A DNA stretch of 64,000 bases from Bacillota bacterium (GTDB taxonomy: Bacteria; Bacillota; Clostridia; Acetivibrionales; DSM-1351). The stretch spans positions 1-64,000 of the forward strand of contig JAEZOA010000023.1 of the NCBI GenBank assembly GCA_023441625.1. The letters run 5' to 3'. The translations under genes and the position numbers were made by a program. The notes below the pieces were generated by a model that worked only from the letters and a program-made list of their open reading frames with translations, made no database searches and was not told the origin of the DNA. Below are positions 43,713 to 52,435 of the stretch, one piece after another. Each line of letters starts with the position of its first letter. The stretch's first letter is position 1.

Positions 43713-43729
43713 TTTGACTTTCTTTGACC
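43713..43729 (-). promoter_or_regulatory. CtsR operator
   Basis: Minus strand GGTCAAAGAAAGTCAAA matches the CtsR consensus RGTCAAANANRGTCAAA at every fixed position. It lies just downstream of the predicted ctsR transcription start. Confidence 0.88.
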
Positions 43730-43737
43730 TTAATTAA

Positions 43738-43766
43738 ATTATAGTACATATATAAATTACATTCAA
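43738..43766 (-). promoter_or_regulatory. SigA-type promoter of the ctsR operon
   Basis: Minus strand TTGAAT (43761-43766), 17-base spacer, TATAAT (43738-43743). The CtsR operator begins about nine bases past the -10. Confidence 0.75.
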
Positions 43767-43908
43767 GTCCTTTTTGTCTTACCTTCTTAATTTTTTTAGA
43801 ATTCTTCTAACAAATATTATATTGTCATTAAAAATGAATTAATATTCAAAAAGTTGATATAAAATAAATTTTAATAAAATCCACATCCTGCTACATATCT
43901 TTTCACAT

Positions 43909-43944
43909 ACAAAAAGACTCCTGAAATACAGGGAGCCTTTTTGT
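43909..43944 (-). terminator. Intrinsic terminator of the EF-G-like gene
   Basis: ACAAAAAGACTCC pairs with GGGAGCCTTTTTGT with one mismatch and a 9-base loop; on the minus strand it ends CTTTTTGT. It lies 33 bases after the stop at 43977. The rest of 43767-43908 shows nothing else. Confidence 0.75.
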
Positions 43945-43976
43945 ATAAAATACTTTATAGCTTATTAATTATCTAA

Positions 43977-46061
43977 TTATTCTTCTTCCTCTTCTACCAT
44001 TTGCTTCTTAGCCTCTTCAATCACCTTGCTTGCAACCATTGGAGGTGCTTCTTCATATCTTGCAAAACTAAGATTAAATGAACCCCTTCCATGAGTCATA
44101 GATCTTAAATCTGTAGCATATTTAAACATTTCAGATTGTGGAACCTCTGCTTCAACTTGCTGAGTACCATCATCTTGCGGGTTCATACCAAGAATGCGTC
44201 CTCTCCTCTTATTCAAATCACCAATTATATCTCCCATATAATTATCAGGAATATTAACCTCAACATGTGCTATCGGCTCAAGCAATACAGGTGATGCTAA
44301 TGGTAAACCCTTTTTATAGGCTAGTCTTGCAGCTATCTTAAATGCCATTTCAGATGAGTCAACATCATGATAAGAACCATCAACTAATGTGGCTTTTAAG
44401 TTTACCACAGGGTATCCTGCAAGTACGCCTTTGACAATGGCATCTCTGAGACCCTTTTCAACCGCTGGATGGTATGATTTAGGTACCGACCCACCAAATA
44501 TTTTTTCCTGGAATAATAAATCCTCTGTATCTCCATGTTCAAATTCAATCCAAACATGACCGTATTGACCATGCCCTCCAGATTGTTTCTTGTGTTTTCC
44601 CTCAACTTTTACCTTTTTCTTGATGGTTTCTCTATAAGGAACCCTTGGATTCACCAAATTAACTGAAACACCAAACTTTGCTTTTAGCTTGCTAACAATT
44701 ACATCTAAATGTTGTTCCCCAACACCTGAAATTAATGATTGACGTGTTTCGGTGTTCGTTGATAGCTTAAAGGTTGGATCCTCATCCTGTAATTTATGAA
44801 GACCCGAATTGATTTTCTCCTCATCACCCTTTGCTTTTGGCTCAATTGCCATTGAGATAGCAGGTTCCGGGAAAACAATCTTCTCAAGAACTACTCTTTT
44901 TGAAATATCGCATAGTGTATCATTGGTATTTGTGCCTGCCAACTTTGCTATACCACCAATATCACCGGCAATTAATTTATCTGTAGGTATTTGCTTCTTT
45001 CCTCGCATAATAAATATTTGGCCAACTTTTTCAGTTTTCTCTGTAGTAGAATTATAAACAGTAGAATCAGCTTTAAAAGTTCCAGAGTAAACCCTAAACA
45101 TAGATATCTTGCCTACAAACGGGTCTGCAATAGTCTTAAACACCAATGCTGACAATGGTTCAGCTGGATTTGCTTTTATTTCAATTGTTTCCTCTGATCC
45201 AGCTCTTGTAGCCTTTACATGTATATCTTCAGGAGACGGCAAGTATTCAACAATTGCATTCATTAACTCTTTGACTCCCTGATTTTGGAAAGCTGAGCCA
45301 CAAAAGACAGGAGCTATAGTTCCATCTGCAATACCAACTTTAATACCCTTTTTAATCTCTTCTGGTGTGTACTCTTCCCCACCAAAAAACTTTTCCATGA
45401 GATTCTCATCTGTCTCAGCAATAAGTTCATTAAGTGAATTCTTTATTTTTGATACTATATCAGTTAAATCCTTCGGGATTTCAGCATCAACTAGCTTATC
45501 CTTTTGGAATTTTTTCGCAGTCATATTGATTATATCTACATAACCAACATATTTAGCATCCTCATATATAGGAAACTGGAAAGGTATAACGCTATTTCCA
45601 AATTTACTTAACATCTTTTCATGGGCGGCATTGAAATTCGCGTTTTCTTCATCCATTTTATTTATAAAGAACACTTTGGCAATATTACGATTTCTAGCAT
45701 ATGCCCAGGATTTTTCTGTTCCTACAGAAACACCACTCTTTGCAGAAACAACTATTACTGCACCATCTGAAACACGAATACCCTGCATCACTTCTCCAAC
45801 AAAATCGAAATAACCAGGAGTATCAATTACATTAATCTTGTGGTCCAACCATTCACATGGTGCCATTGCGGTACTAATAGATATTTTTCTTTTAATTTCC
45901 TCAGGGTCATAGTCAGTTGTGGTAGTTCCATCAACGACCTTCCCGAATCTGTCCAACACACCAGTATTGAACATCATTGCCTCAGCCAAGGTAGTTTTTC
46001 CAGCATTACCATGAGCTAAGAGGCAAATATTCCGTAGTTTTTGCACGGCATAATCCTTCAT
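43977..46061 (-). CDS. EF-G-like translation GTPase paralogue
   Basis: 694 aa with all five EF-G domains by length and order, but a diverged G domain. P-loop AHGNAGKTTL is present and NKMD is intact, but the usual DTPGH reads DTPGY (~Tyr84), replacing the histidine that activates water in EF-G. The switch I region reads KRKISI rather than RGITI. The C-terminus ends in an acidic run (MVEEEEE). It is a separate EF-G-like class found in Clostridia and is not the canonical fusA, which normally sits with rpsL/rpsG/tuf. Start ATG at 46059-46061 with GGGGGAATG upstream. Function unproven. Confidence 0.9.
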   Translation of the reverse strand: MKDYAVQKLRNICLLAHGNAGKTTLAEAMMFNTGVLDRFGKVVDGTTTTDYDPEEIKRKISISTAMAPCEWLDHKINVIDTPGYFDFVGEVMQGIRVSDGAVIVVSAKSGVSVGTEKSWAYARNRNIAKVFFINKMDEENANFNAAHEKMLSKFGNSVIPFQFPIYEDAKYVGYVDIINMTAKKFQKDKLVDAEIPKDLTDIVSKIKNSLNELIAETDENLMEKFFGGEEYTPEEIKKGIKVGIADGTIAPVFCGSAFQNQGVKELMNAIVEYLPSPEDIHVKATRAGSEETIEIKANPAEPLSALVFKTIADPFVGKISMFRVYSGTFKADSTVYNSTTEKTEKVGQIFIMRGKKQIPTDKLIAGDIGGIAKLAGTNTNDTLCDISKRVVLEKIVFPEPAISMAIEPKAKGDEEKINSGLHKLQDEDPTFKLSTNTETRQSLISGVGEQHLDVIVSKLKAKFGVSVNLVNPRVPYRETIKKKVKVEGKHKKQSGGHGQYGHVWIEFEHGDTEDLLFQEKIFGGSVPKSYHPAVEKGLRDAIVKGVLAGYPVVNLKATLVDGSYHDVDSSEMAFKIAARLAYKKGLPLASPVLLEPIAHVEVNIPDNYMGDIIGDLNKRRGRILGMNPQDDGTQQVEAEVPQSEMFKYATDLRSMTHGRGSFNLSFARYEEAPPMVASKVIEEAKKQMVEEEEE

Positions 46062-46455
46062 AATCATTCCCCCTTATTATTTTGAATCATTTCATACCTG
46101 TATTTTAAAACCGCTTTTTAAAACCAAAGCAAATTTTCAAGGCCTAAAGCCCATCGCTTCCTGACAAAACATGTACAAAAAAGCAAGTGTAAACGATATA
46201 AATAGATTTCTTAGGTTCAGAGTAGATTTAAGGTAATATTCTGCAACAGCCTAAACAACGAGTAATACATTTTTATTCAATACACACAAATATTATTAAA
46301 AAACATTTATAATTTTCATCAATTTTCACAAAACACAATTAGTATTATCTATTCTATTTATATGTTCATTTTACCTTTATTTTTTTAAAATTTTTTATAA
46401 CCATTTTTACATATTATCATTAACATTAACATGTGATATTTGCCATCAGCAGTAC

Positions 46456-46484
46456 TTTATATTTTGGTATTATTGCTATATAAT
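46456..46484 (+). promoter_or_regulatory. Candidate promoter of aroF-tyrA
   Basis: TTTATA (46456-46461), 17-base spacer, TATAAT (46479-46484), giving a ~135-base leader. The rest of 46068-46450 is AT-rich and holds no gene that I can see; an AAGAAACA/TGTTTCTT pairing at 46505-46556 lies in the leader. Confidence 0.45.
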
Positions 46485-46626
46485 ATAGACAGGATTTGTT
46501 TTTCAAGAAACATAGCAAGGCAGTTGTGTATTATGGTAAAACGGTTGTTTCTTTGGAAGAGCAAATTGTGAAATAAAAATGTAATAATCAAATTTAGTAA
46601 AATGGTAGAAAGGATGTTGAATTTTT

Positions 46627-47652
46627 ATGATTATTGTAATGAATCCTAAATCAAATCAAATGCAGGTTGATGAAGTAGTAAGTGTATTAAAAAATTCCGG
46701 CTTGGATGTACACATTTCTCAAGGAACAGAGAGAACTATAATTGGAATTATCGGTGATAAAACTGTTCTTAGAGATATCCCCCTAGAGCTTATGCCAGGT
46801 GTAGACAAGCTGGTTCCAATTGTTGAATCCTTTAAACTTGCAGGTAAGACCTTTAGGCCAGAGCCTAGCGTAGTGAATGTAAATGGAGTAAAAATTGGTG
46901 GAAAAGAATTAGCAATAATAGCAGGACCTTGTGCTGTTGAAAGCTATGAACAAATAATGGAGGCAGCATTTGCAGTTAAAAAGTCTGGCGCTCAGTTCCT
47001 AAGAGGTGGAGCTTTTAAGCCTAGAACCTCCCCCTATGCCTTTCAAGGGTTAGAAGAGGAAGGCTTAAGACTATTGCTAGAAGCCAAAAAAGCAACTGGT
47101 CTGCAGATAATAACTGAGGTAACTAGTGATAAAGCTGTGGAAGTTGCATTGCCTTATGTTGATATGTTTCAAATTGGAGCAAGAAATGTTCAGAACTTTC
47201 AGCTTTTAAAGGAGGTTGGCAAATCTATGAAGCCTGTTCTTTTGAAGCGCGGTTCTTCTACAACTATAGATGAGTGGCTCAATGCTGCAGAGTATATTAT
47301 GAGTGAAGGTAACTATGATGTTGTTCTTTGCGAAAGAGGTATAAGGACCTTCGAAACAGCCACAAGAAACACTCTTGATTTAAGTGCTGTTCCTGTTGTT
47401 AAAAACATGAGTCATTTGCCAATTATTGTTGACCCTAGCCATGCTGCCGGGAAATCAAAGTATGTTATTCCAATGTCAAGGGCAGCAATAGCTGCAGGTG
47501 CAGATGGTTTAATTGTAGAGGTACATCCCAATCCAATGTGTGCTTTGTCTGATGCTGCCCAGCAGCTCAACCCTACAGAATTTGACATGCTGTGTAAAGA
47601 CATAAGCAAGCTAGCACCTATCATAGAGAGAGAGTTTAGCTATGGCGGTTAA
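46627..47652 (+). CDS. aroF: 3-deoxy-7-phosphoheptulonate (DAHP) synthase, type I-beta
   Basis: Condenses phosphoenolpyruvate and erythrose-4-phosphate, the first aromatic-pathway step. 341 aa: an N-terminal ferredoxin-like regulatory domain (~1-70) and a TIM barrel with IAGPCAVES, FLRGGAFKPRTSPYAFQG, QIGARNVQNFQLL, KPVLLKRGSS, ERGIRTFE and IIVDPSHAAG, the type I-beta pattern. Weak GAAAGGAT site before the ATG. Its last 11 bases overlap tyrA, so the two are coupled. Confidence 0.95.
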   Translation: MIIVMNPKSNQMQVDEVVSVLKNSGLDVHISQGTERTIIGIIGDKTVLRDIPLELMPGVDKLVPIVESFKLAGKTFRPEPSVVNVNGVKIGGKELAIIAGPCAVESYEQIMEAAFAVKKSGAQFLRGGAFKPRTSPYAFQGLEEEGLRLLLEAKKATGLQIITEVTSDKAVEVALPYVDMFQIGARNVQNFQLLKEVGKSMKPVLLKRGSSTTIDEWLNAAEYIMSEGNYDVVLCERGIRTFETATRNTLDLSAVPVVKNMSHLPIIVDPSHAAGKSKYVIPMSRAAIAAGADGLIVEVHPNPMCALSDAAQQLNPTEFDMLCKDISKLAPIIEREFSYGG

Positions 47653-48742
47653 CAGTATTACTATTATTGGGCTAGGCCTTATTGGAGGCTCTTTGGCAAA
47701 AGCCTTTCGCCAAAGAAATGAAGATTTGAAAATATATGCATTGGATAGCTGCTCTTCATCACTTACGCTTGCTGAATCAGAAGGTGTCATTGATAAGGGC
47801 TTTATGGAATGTTATCCTGAGATTTGGAACTCAGATATTATATTTGTATGTACCCCTATAAGAAGTGCAATTGAATTTATTGGGCAGCTATCGGGTAGTA
47901 TTAAGCAAGGTTGTATTATTACAGATGTAGCAAGTACAAAGGGTGAGATTTGCGATTATATAGAAGGACTTGAAAATCCACCAATTTTTATTGGTGGTCA
48001 CCCAATGGCTGGAACTGAAAAATCTGGTTATTTAAATGCTTTTGCTCACTTATTTGAAAATGCATATTATGTTCTAACACCAACAAAAGCCTCAACCGAG
48101 ACCGCAATAACAACCTTGAAAGTGCTACTAGACAGTATTGGTGCAATTCCTATTATAGTTTCTCCAGAAAAGCATGATATTGTGACTGGCTGCATAAGCC
48201 ATGTCCCCCATATTATCGCTTCCGCTCTAGTCACCCTTGCTAAGGATTATAGTAGAGATACCGAGTTAATAAAGCTTTTGGCCGCCGGTGGTTTTAAGGA
48301 CATTACCCGAATAGCCTCCTCTAATCCAACAATGTGGGAAAATATAGTTTTGAGCAACAGCACAATCGTAATTGATTTGCTTAATGATTGTAAACGTATT
48401 ATTGATAGAGTGATAGGCAATATTGAAAACTCGGACAATAAACAGATTCATCAATTCTTTGATGTAGCAAAGGTCTTTAGGGATAGTTTTTCAGCCACCT
48501 CAACAGGTCTAATCCCACAGAGTTTTGAGCTCATAGCAGACATAAAGGACGAACCTGGTGTTATTGGTAAGATAGCTACTCTTCTAGGCAGCAATGGAAT
48601 AAATATTAAAAACATTAATGTTTCTAATAGCAGAGAATTTGAACAAGGCTGTCTTAAAATTACGCTATCGGATCAAAACAATACAGATAGAGCATTTAAA
48701 ATACTTTCGGATTTTTCATATAAGGTTTTCAGGAAAGACTAA
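47642..48742 (+). CDS. tyrA: Prephenate dehydrogenase with ACT domain
   Basis: NAD-dependent oxidative decarboxylation of prephenate to 4-hydroxyphenylpyruvate in tyrosine synthesis. 366 aa: Rossmann motif GLGLIGGSLAKAF, the DVASTKGEI and GGHPMAGTEKSG segments with the catalytic His, then a C-terminal ACT domain (~295-366, SFELIADIKDEPGVIGKIATLLG) that probably senses tyrosine. Overlaps aroF by 11 bases. A strong terminator follows. Confidence 0.93.
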   Translation: MAVNSITIIGLGLIGGSLAKAFRQRNEDLKIYALDSCSSSLTLAESEGVIDKGFMECYPEIWNSDIIFVCTPIRSAIEFIGQLSGSIKQGCIITDVASTKGEICDYIEGLENPPIFIGGHPMAGTEKSGYLNAFAHLFENAYYVLTPTKASTETAITTLKVLLDSIGAIPIIVSPEKHDIVTGCISHVPHIIASALVTLAKDYSRDTELIKLLAAGGFKDITRIASSNPTMWENIVLSNSTIVIDLLNDCKRIIDRVIGNIENSDNKQIHQFFDVAKVFRDSFSATSTGLIPQSFELIADIKDEPGVIGKIATLLGSNGINIKNINVSNSREFEQGCLKITLSDQNNTDRAFKILSDFSYKVFRKD

Positions 48743-48778
48743 TGCAATTTTAGTAATTAATAATTTTTTATAATACAT

Positions 48779-48824
48779 AAAGCAACCAGCATCAAACGTT
48801 TTGTATGATGCTGGTTGCTTTATT
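48779..48824 (+). terminator. Intrinsic terminator of aroF-tyrA
   Basis: AAAGCAACCAGCATCA pairs perfectly with TGATGCTGGTTGCTTT (16 bp, 11-base loop), followed by ATTATT. Confidence 0.85.
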
Positions 48825-48851
48825 ATTCTGGAAACTTAGCAGAAAATTTAG

Positions 48852-48899
48852 GCAACTAAGGAAAAATCAGTTGCATAAAAGTTGTTAATTTTATATAGT
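48852..48899 (+). promoter_or_regulatory. Promoter with overlapping palindrome upstream of the LytTR gene
   Basis: Inverted repeat GCAACT-N11-AGTTGC (48852-48874) overlaps a -35-like TTGCAT (48871-48876); a 17-base spacer leads to TATAGT (48894-48899). The position suggests an operator for the LytTR protein encoded just downstream. Confidence 0.45.
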
Positions 48900-48929
48900 A
48901 AATACAGTATTAATACGGAGGTAAACCTA

Positions 48930-49373
48930 TTGAAGATACAAATCAATGAAGATAGTAGATTGAATGATACTGAAATCATAATCAACTGTAGGCAAACGGA
49001 TGATTCAATATTAAAAATTTTAGCTATGCTCCGTGTATACGATTTGAAGCTGACAGGTATCCAGAATAATCAGACCTATATTCTGGATATATCAAAAATA
49101 ATGTACATAGACACTGTAGACAAAAAAACATTTTTTTATACAGCTAATGAGGTGTATGAAACACCTTTAAAATTATATGAGTTAGAGGAACAGCTTGAAA
49201 CAAGTGATTTTTTTAGGGCAGGAAAATCTACTATTATTAACTTTAATCATATTAAAGCTCTAAAACCTGATATTGATGGGAGAATACTAGTTACCATGAA
49301 CAACGGTGAAAAATTATTTGTTTCACGACAATATGCTGTTACTATTAAAAAGAAATTGGGGATGATTAAATGA
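48930..49373 (+). CDS. LytTR DNA-binding domain protein
   Basis: 147-aa transcription regulator without a receiver domain. The C-terminal ~95 residues are a LytTR domain: MYIDTVDKKTFFYTANEVYE, YELEEQLETSDFFRAGKSTI, FNHIKALKP and the closing GEKLFVSRQYAVTIKKKL. Start is TTG at 48930-48932 with GGAGGTAAACC upstream; an in-frame ATG earlier (48882) has no site. The ATG of the next gene overlaps its stop by four bases. LytTR plus a membrane partner forms the LytTR regulatory systems of Firmicutes. Confidence 0.9.
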   Translation: MKIQINEDSRLNDTEIIINCRQTDDSILKILAMLRVYDLKLTGIQNNQTYILDISKIMYIDTVDKKTFFYTANEVYETPLKLYELEEQLETSDFFRAGKSTIINFNHIKALKPDIDGRILVTMNNGEKLFVSRQYAVTIKKKLGMIK

Positions 49374-49870
49374 GAAAAATGTTACTTATAATTCATAATT
49401 TTGCATCAGAAATTTTTATTATTTTTTCTGTAACAGTTATCTTAATTTCAATAACAGGATTTATTTTTGGTGACAATATAGAGGAATCTGCTTCCTATAC
49501 AATTACAATGTTTAAGTTAGGAAACAGGGGACTTGCCTTTTCTACAATTTTTCAATTTCTTGCATCTTCAGCCATTATTTCATTATTAAAATTGCTTTTA
49601 TTGTCAGATAAAATAATAAAAAACATGATGCTCCTTTGGAGGACAGTTTTACTAGTTTTTTTAGTCATAATAACTGTCAGCGGTTTTATTATCTTCTTTA
49701 AGTGGTTTCCTATTAATAGTTATATAGCATGGCTTTGTTTTCTACTTTCTTTTGGAATCTGCTTTGGGATGGGAACTCTAACTTTACTAATAAAAAACAA
49801 ACTAGAGAGTAAACGCTATGAGGAATCTCTTGCAAATTATAAGTTAAATAGGAATAAGGAGGATAATTGA
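49370..49870 (+). CDS. DUF3021 membrane protein
   Basis: 166 aa with four membrane segments (~8-35, 55-75, 90-112 and 120-145) and a charged C-terminal tail. Size and topology fit the DUF3021 family that is usually encoded next to stand-alone LytTR regulators and may hold them inactive at the membrane. The ATG overlaps the LytTR stop (ATGA), so translation is coupled. Biochemistry unknown. Confidence 0.8.
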   Translation: MRKMLLIIHNFASEIFIIFSVTVILISITGFIFGDNIEESASYTITMFKLGNRGLAFSTIFQFLASSAIISLLKLLLLSDKIIKNMMLLWRTVLLVFLVIITVSGFIIFFKWFPINSYIAWLCFLLSFGICFGMGTLTLLIKNKLESKRYEESLANYKLNRNKEDN

Positions 49871-49871
49871 A

Positions 49872-50717
49872 ATGAAGGTAATTGAAATAAGTCATCTTTT
49901 TAAAAACTTTGAAACCAAAATAGTCTTAAATGATTTATCTTGCTATGTTGAAAACGGTGAGATTTTCGGGCTCTTAGGTCCATCTGGTGCAGGAAAAACA
50001 ACTCTGATAAAAATACTAACAGGACAACTTTCGCCATCAAATGGAACAGCAGAATTATTTGGTACAAATTGCCTAAACATTAGTAGTAAGCTTTATTTGC
50101 AGATAGGAATGGTCACAGATAATAGTGGACTTTATGATCGGCTAAATTGTTATGATAATTTGCTTCTTTTCACAAAAATATATGGTATTGATAAAAGTCG
50201 TATACATGAAGTTATTGCAAAGGTTGAGCTGTCTGATGCAATAAAAACGCCTGTTGGAAAGCTTTCCAAAGGCATGAGGCAGCGTCTTATTCTTGCTAGG
50301 GCGATTCTCCATAAGCCTAAACTGCTTTTTCTTGATGAGCCGACGAGCGGTCTTGACCCTGCTACAGCAGAAAAGATTCACGAGTTGCTTTTCGAGCTAA
50401 AGAAAAAAGAAACAACTATATTCTTAACGACACATAACATGGAGGAAGCTTCTAAGCTTTGCGATAACATTGCATTGCTCAACGAGGGAGTTATTCTTGA
50501 ATACGGTTCTCCTGAAGAAATATGCAGAAAGTATAATCAGGAAAATAAAGTTACTGTTTTGTGTAGAGATGGAAAAGAGATTATACTCCCAAACAGTGAT
50601 GAAAGCGCTGCTCAAATATCAGAATGCTTCAGTACTAACAATGTATTATCTATTCATTCATCTGAACCTAATCTTGAAACTGTGTTTATTAAACTTACTG
50701 GTAGGAGGTTAATTTAA
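49872..50717 (+). CDS. ABC transporter ATP-binding protein
   Basis: 281 aa, single nucleotide-binding domain of the ABC-2 exporter class: Walker A GPSGAGKTT, signature LSKGMRQRLILARAIL (the common LSGGQ reads LSKGM), Walker B LLFLDEPTSGLDP and the H-loop LTTHNMEEASKLC. A C-terminal ~60-residue extension follows. AGGAGG ten bases before the ATG. It lies directly between the DUF3021 and permease genes, so the four-gene set is one operon. Confidence 0.93.
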   Translation: MKVIEISHLFKNFETKIVLNDLSCYVENGEIFGLLGPSGAGKTTLIKILTGQLSPSNGTAELFGTNCLNISSKLYLQIGMVTDNSGLYDRLNCYDNLLLFTKIYGIDKSRIHEVIAKVELSDAIKTPVGKLSKGMRQRLILARAILHKPKLLFLDEPTSGLDPATAEKIHELLFELKKKETTIFLTTHNMEEASKLCDNIALLNEGVILEYGSPEEICRKYNQENKVTVLCRDGKEIILPNSDESAAQISECFSTNNVLSIHSSEPNLETVFIKLTGRRLI

Positions 50718-51422
50718 ATGGAGCGTAGGCATATTATATTAGCAATTTTTCAAAAACAGATAAAAGATGTACTAAAGAATACAGCAGTACTAATTTTATT
50801 TTTCATTTTTCCCATCATTGCTTTTGCTATGTCATCTGCAATGTCTGAACAAGCAGGTCAGGGTTCCTTCTTTATTTCAATATTCGCAACAATGCATGCC
50901 GTCTTTACTCCTATTGTGACAACAGCTGCAATCATTGCAGAGGAAAAAGAAAAAAATACACTTCGCGTTTTAATCATGTCAAATGTTAAACCATATCAGT
51001 ATCTTTTGAGTATAGGTGGGTTTGTATTTATTTCTACACTTCTTACTGGAAGTGCTTTCATTTTGGTCGCTAATTATGGAATAATATCTTCATTTAATTT
51101 TATATTTGATTTAGCAATTGGTTGCATATGTTCTATTATATTAGGCTTAACAATTGGTGGCTTTGCGAAAAACACAATGAGTGCAAATGCAATTGCAGTA
51201 CCTATTGGTATGTTATTTGCATTTCTTCCAATGCTTTCATCTTTTAACAAATCACTCGAAAAGGTTTCAAGGTTTACATATGGACAACAAGTTAGCAATT
51301 TAATTTCAAGTCCCGAAAGCATAGGATTTTCAGTGGAGAATGTTGTTGTAATCGCAGCGAATTTACTTTTAATAATAATTGCCTTTGTAGTTATATTTAG
51401 AAGAAATAAACTAGATGTTTGA
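50718..51422 (+). CDS. ABC-2 type exporter permease, short
   Basis: 234 aa with six hydrophobic segments (~20-38, 50-75, 95-120, 130-150, 155-175 and 205-228). The sequence IIAEEKEKNTLRVLIMSNVKP between segments 2 and 3 is the usual ABC-2 cytoplasmic loop. AGGAGG lies within the end of the preceding gene, whose stop abuts this ATG. Substrate unknown; small-peptide, lipid or drug export are all possible. Confidence 0.88.
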   Translation: MERRHIILAIFQKQIKDVLKNTAVLILFFIFPIIAFAMSSAMSEQAGQGSFFISIFATMHAVFTPIVTTAAIIAEEKEKNTLRVLIMSNVKPYQYLLSIGGFVFISTLLTGSAFILVANYGIISSFNFIFDLAIGCICSIILGLTIGGFAKNTMSANAIAVPIGMLFAFLPMLSSFNKSLEKVSRFTYGQQVSNLISSPESIGFSVENVVVIAANLLLIIIAFVVIFRRNKLDV

Positions 51423-51445
51423 TTCTACTACAAAATATGGAGAAA

Positions 51446-51488
51446 AACAGGGTGTAATAAAGCATTTGCTCTATTGCACCCTGTTTTA
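51446..51488. terminator. Bidirectional terminator between the ABC permease and rex
   Basis: ACAGGGTGTAATA pairs with TATTGCACCCTGT with one mismatch. It is flanked by TTTT on the plus strand and TTTTT on the minus strand, serving both convergent genes. Confidence 0.75.
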
Positions 51489-51540
51489 ATAAAAATTTCA
51501 GTTTACTGTTTTACCCCAACTATTGACATAGAACCATTTT

Positions 51541-52191
51541 TTAACTATTATTCTGTTCTCTTTCAAACTTCTCATTGAGCTTATATCCTAGTACCATTAA
51601 GCTATCACTAAGATGAACGTTTTCTACAATGACATCATAGGGGATTTTTAAATCCATAGGCGAGAAATTCCATAATCCTTTAATTCCTAATCTGCCAACT
51701 TTATCTGCTATGGAAGCTGTTACTTTATATGGAACACACAGCATAGCTATATCTACCTTATTCTGCAATACAAACTCATCTAAATCATCAGTATTCATAA
51801 CTTCAATATCTTTGATTGCTTTTCCAACAATTTCAGGATTTGAATCAAATATTCCTACAATCTTAAAACCTCTTTTTTCAAAATTCCCATAATTGGCAAG
51901 TGCTTGTCCCATGTTTCCTGCACCAATAATAATGGCATAAAACGTTTTGTTAATGCCTAAAATATTTCCAATTTCATTATACAGAGACTCAACATTGTAC
52001 CCATAGCCTTGCTGTCCAAAGCCACCAAAACAATTTAAGTCCTGTCTAATTTGGGAAGCAGTAATCCCCATTCTTATACTCAATTCCTTCGAGGACACTC
52101 TCTTAATTCCGAGCTCTAATAAATCATATAGATATCTATGATATCGAGGGAGCCGTTTAATTACAGCCATAGAAATTTTCTTTGAAGCCAT
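51541..52191 (-). CDS. rex: Redox-sensing transcriptional repressor Rex
   Basis: Senses the NADH/NAD ratio and represses fermentation and respiration genes. 216 aa: an N-terminal winged helix (VIKRLPRYHRYLYDLLELGI, ITASQIRQDLNCFGGFGQQGYGYNV) and a Rossmann domain (IIGAGNMGQALANY, IVGIFDSNPE, MLCVPYKVT), followed by the C-terminal swapped helix. Start ATG at 52189-52191 with GAGGTGAAG upstream. Promoter and a Rex-like site upstream indicate autoregulation. Confidence 0.95.
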   Translation of the reverse strand: MASKKISMAVIKRLPRYHRYLYDLLELGIKRVSSKELSIRMGITASQIRQDLNCFGGFGQQGYGYNVESLYNEIGNILGINKTFYAIIIGAGNMGQALANYGNFEKRGFKIVGIFDSNPEIVGKAIKDIEVMNTDDLDEFVLQNKVDIAMLCVPYKVTASIADKVGRLGIKGLWNFSPMDLKIPYDVIVENVHLSDSLMVLGYKLNEKFEREQNNS

Positions 52192-52224
52192 TACAATCTT
52201 CACCTCTAATTCTTTTGTGTTGGT

Positions 52225-52254
52225 ATTATATCATCTTTGTTATTTTATTGTCAA
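52225..52254 (-). promoter_or_regulatory. rex promoter with overlapping Rex-like operator
   Basis: Minus strand TTGACA (52249-52254), 18-base spacer, TATAAT (52225-52230). The -35 overlaps TTGACAATAAAATAACAA (minus strand, 52237-52254), which matches the clostridial Rex palindrome TTGTTAANNNNTTAACAA in 11 of 14 fixed positions. Confidence 0.6.
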
Positions 52255-52435
52255 TGATATTTGGAATTATATGTTACATTTAGGAAATATTAATACGTGG
52301 TACCTAACCACCTTGTAGTGATTGTAAAAATCCTTAGTGTCAAAACAGTAAATGCATGATAAAATAATCATGTACTTTTTTGCACTTTACAATGGCAAAT
52401 TGGATAAATTTAATTAACTTATTAGGAGATATACA

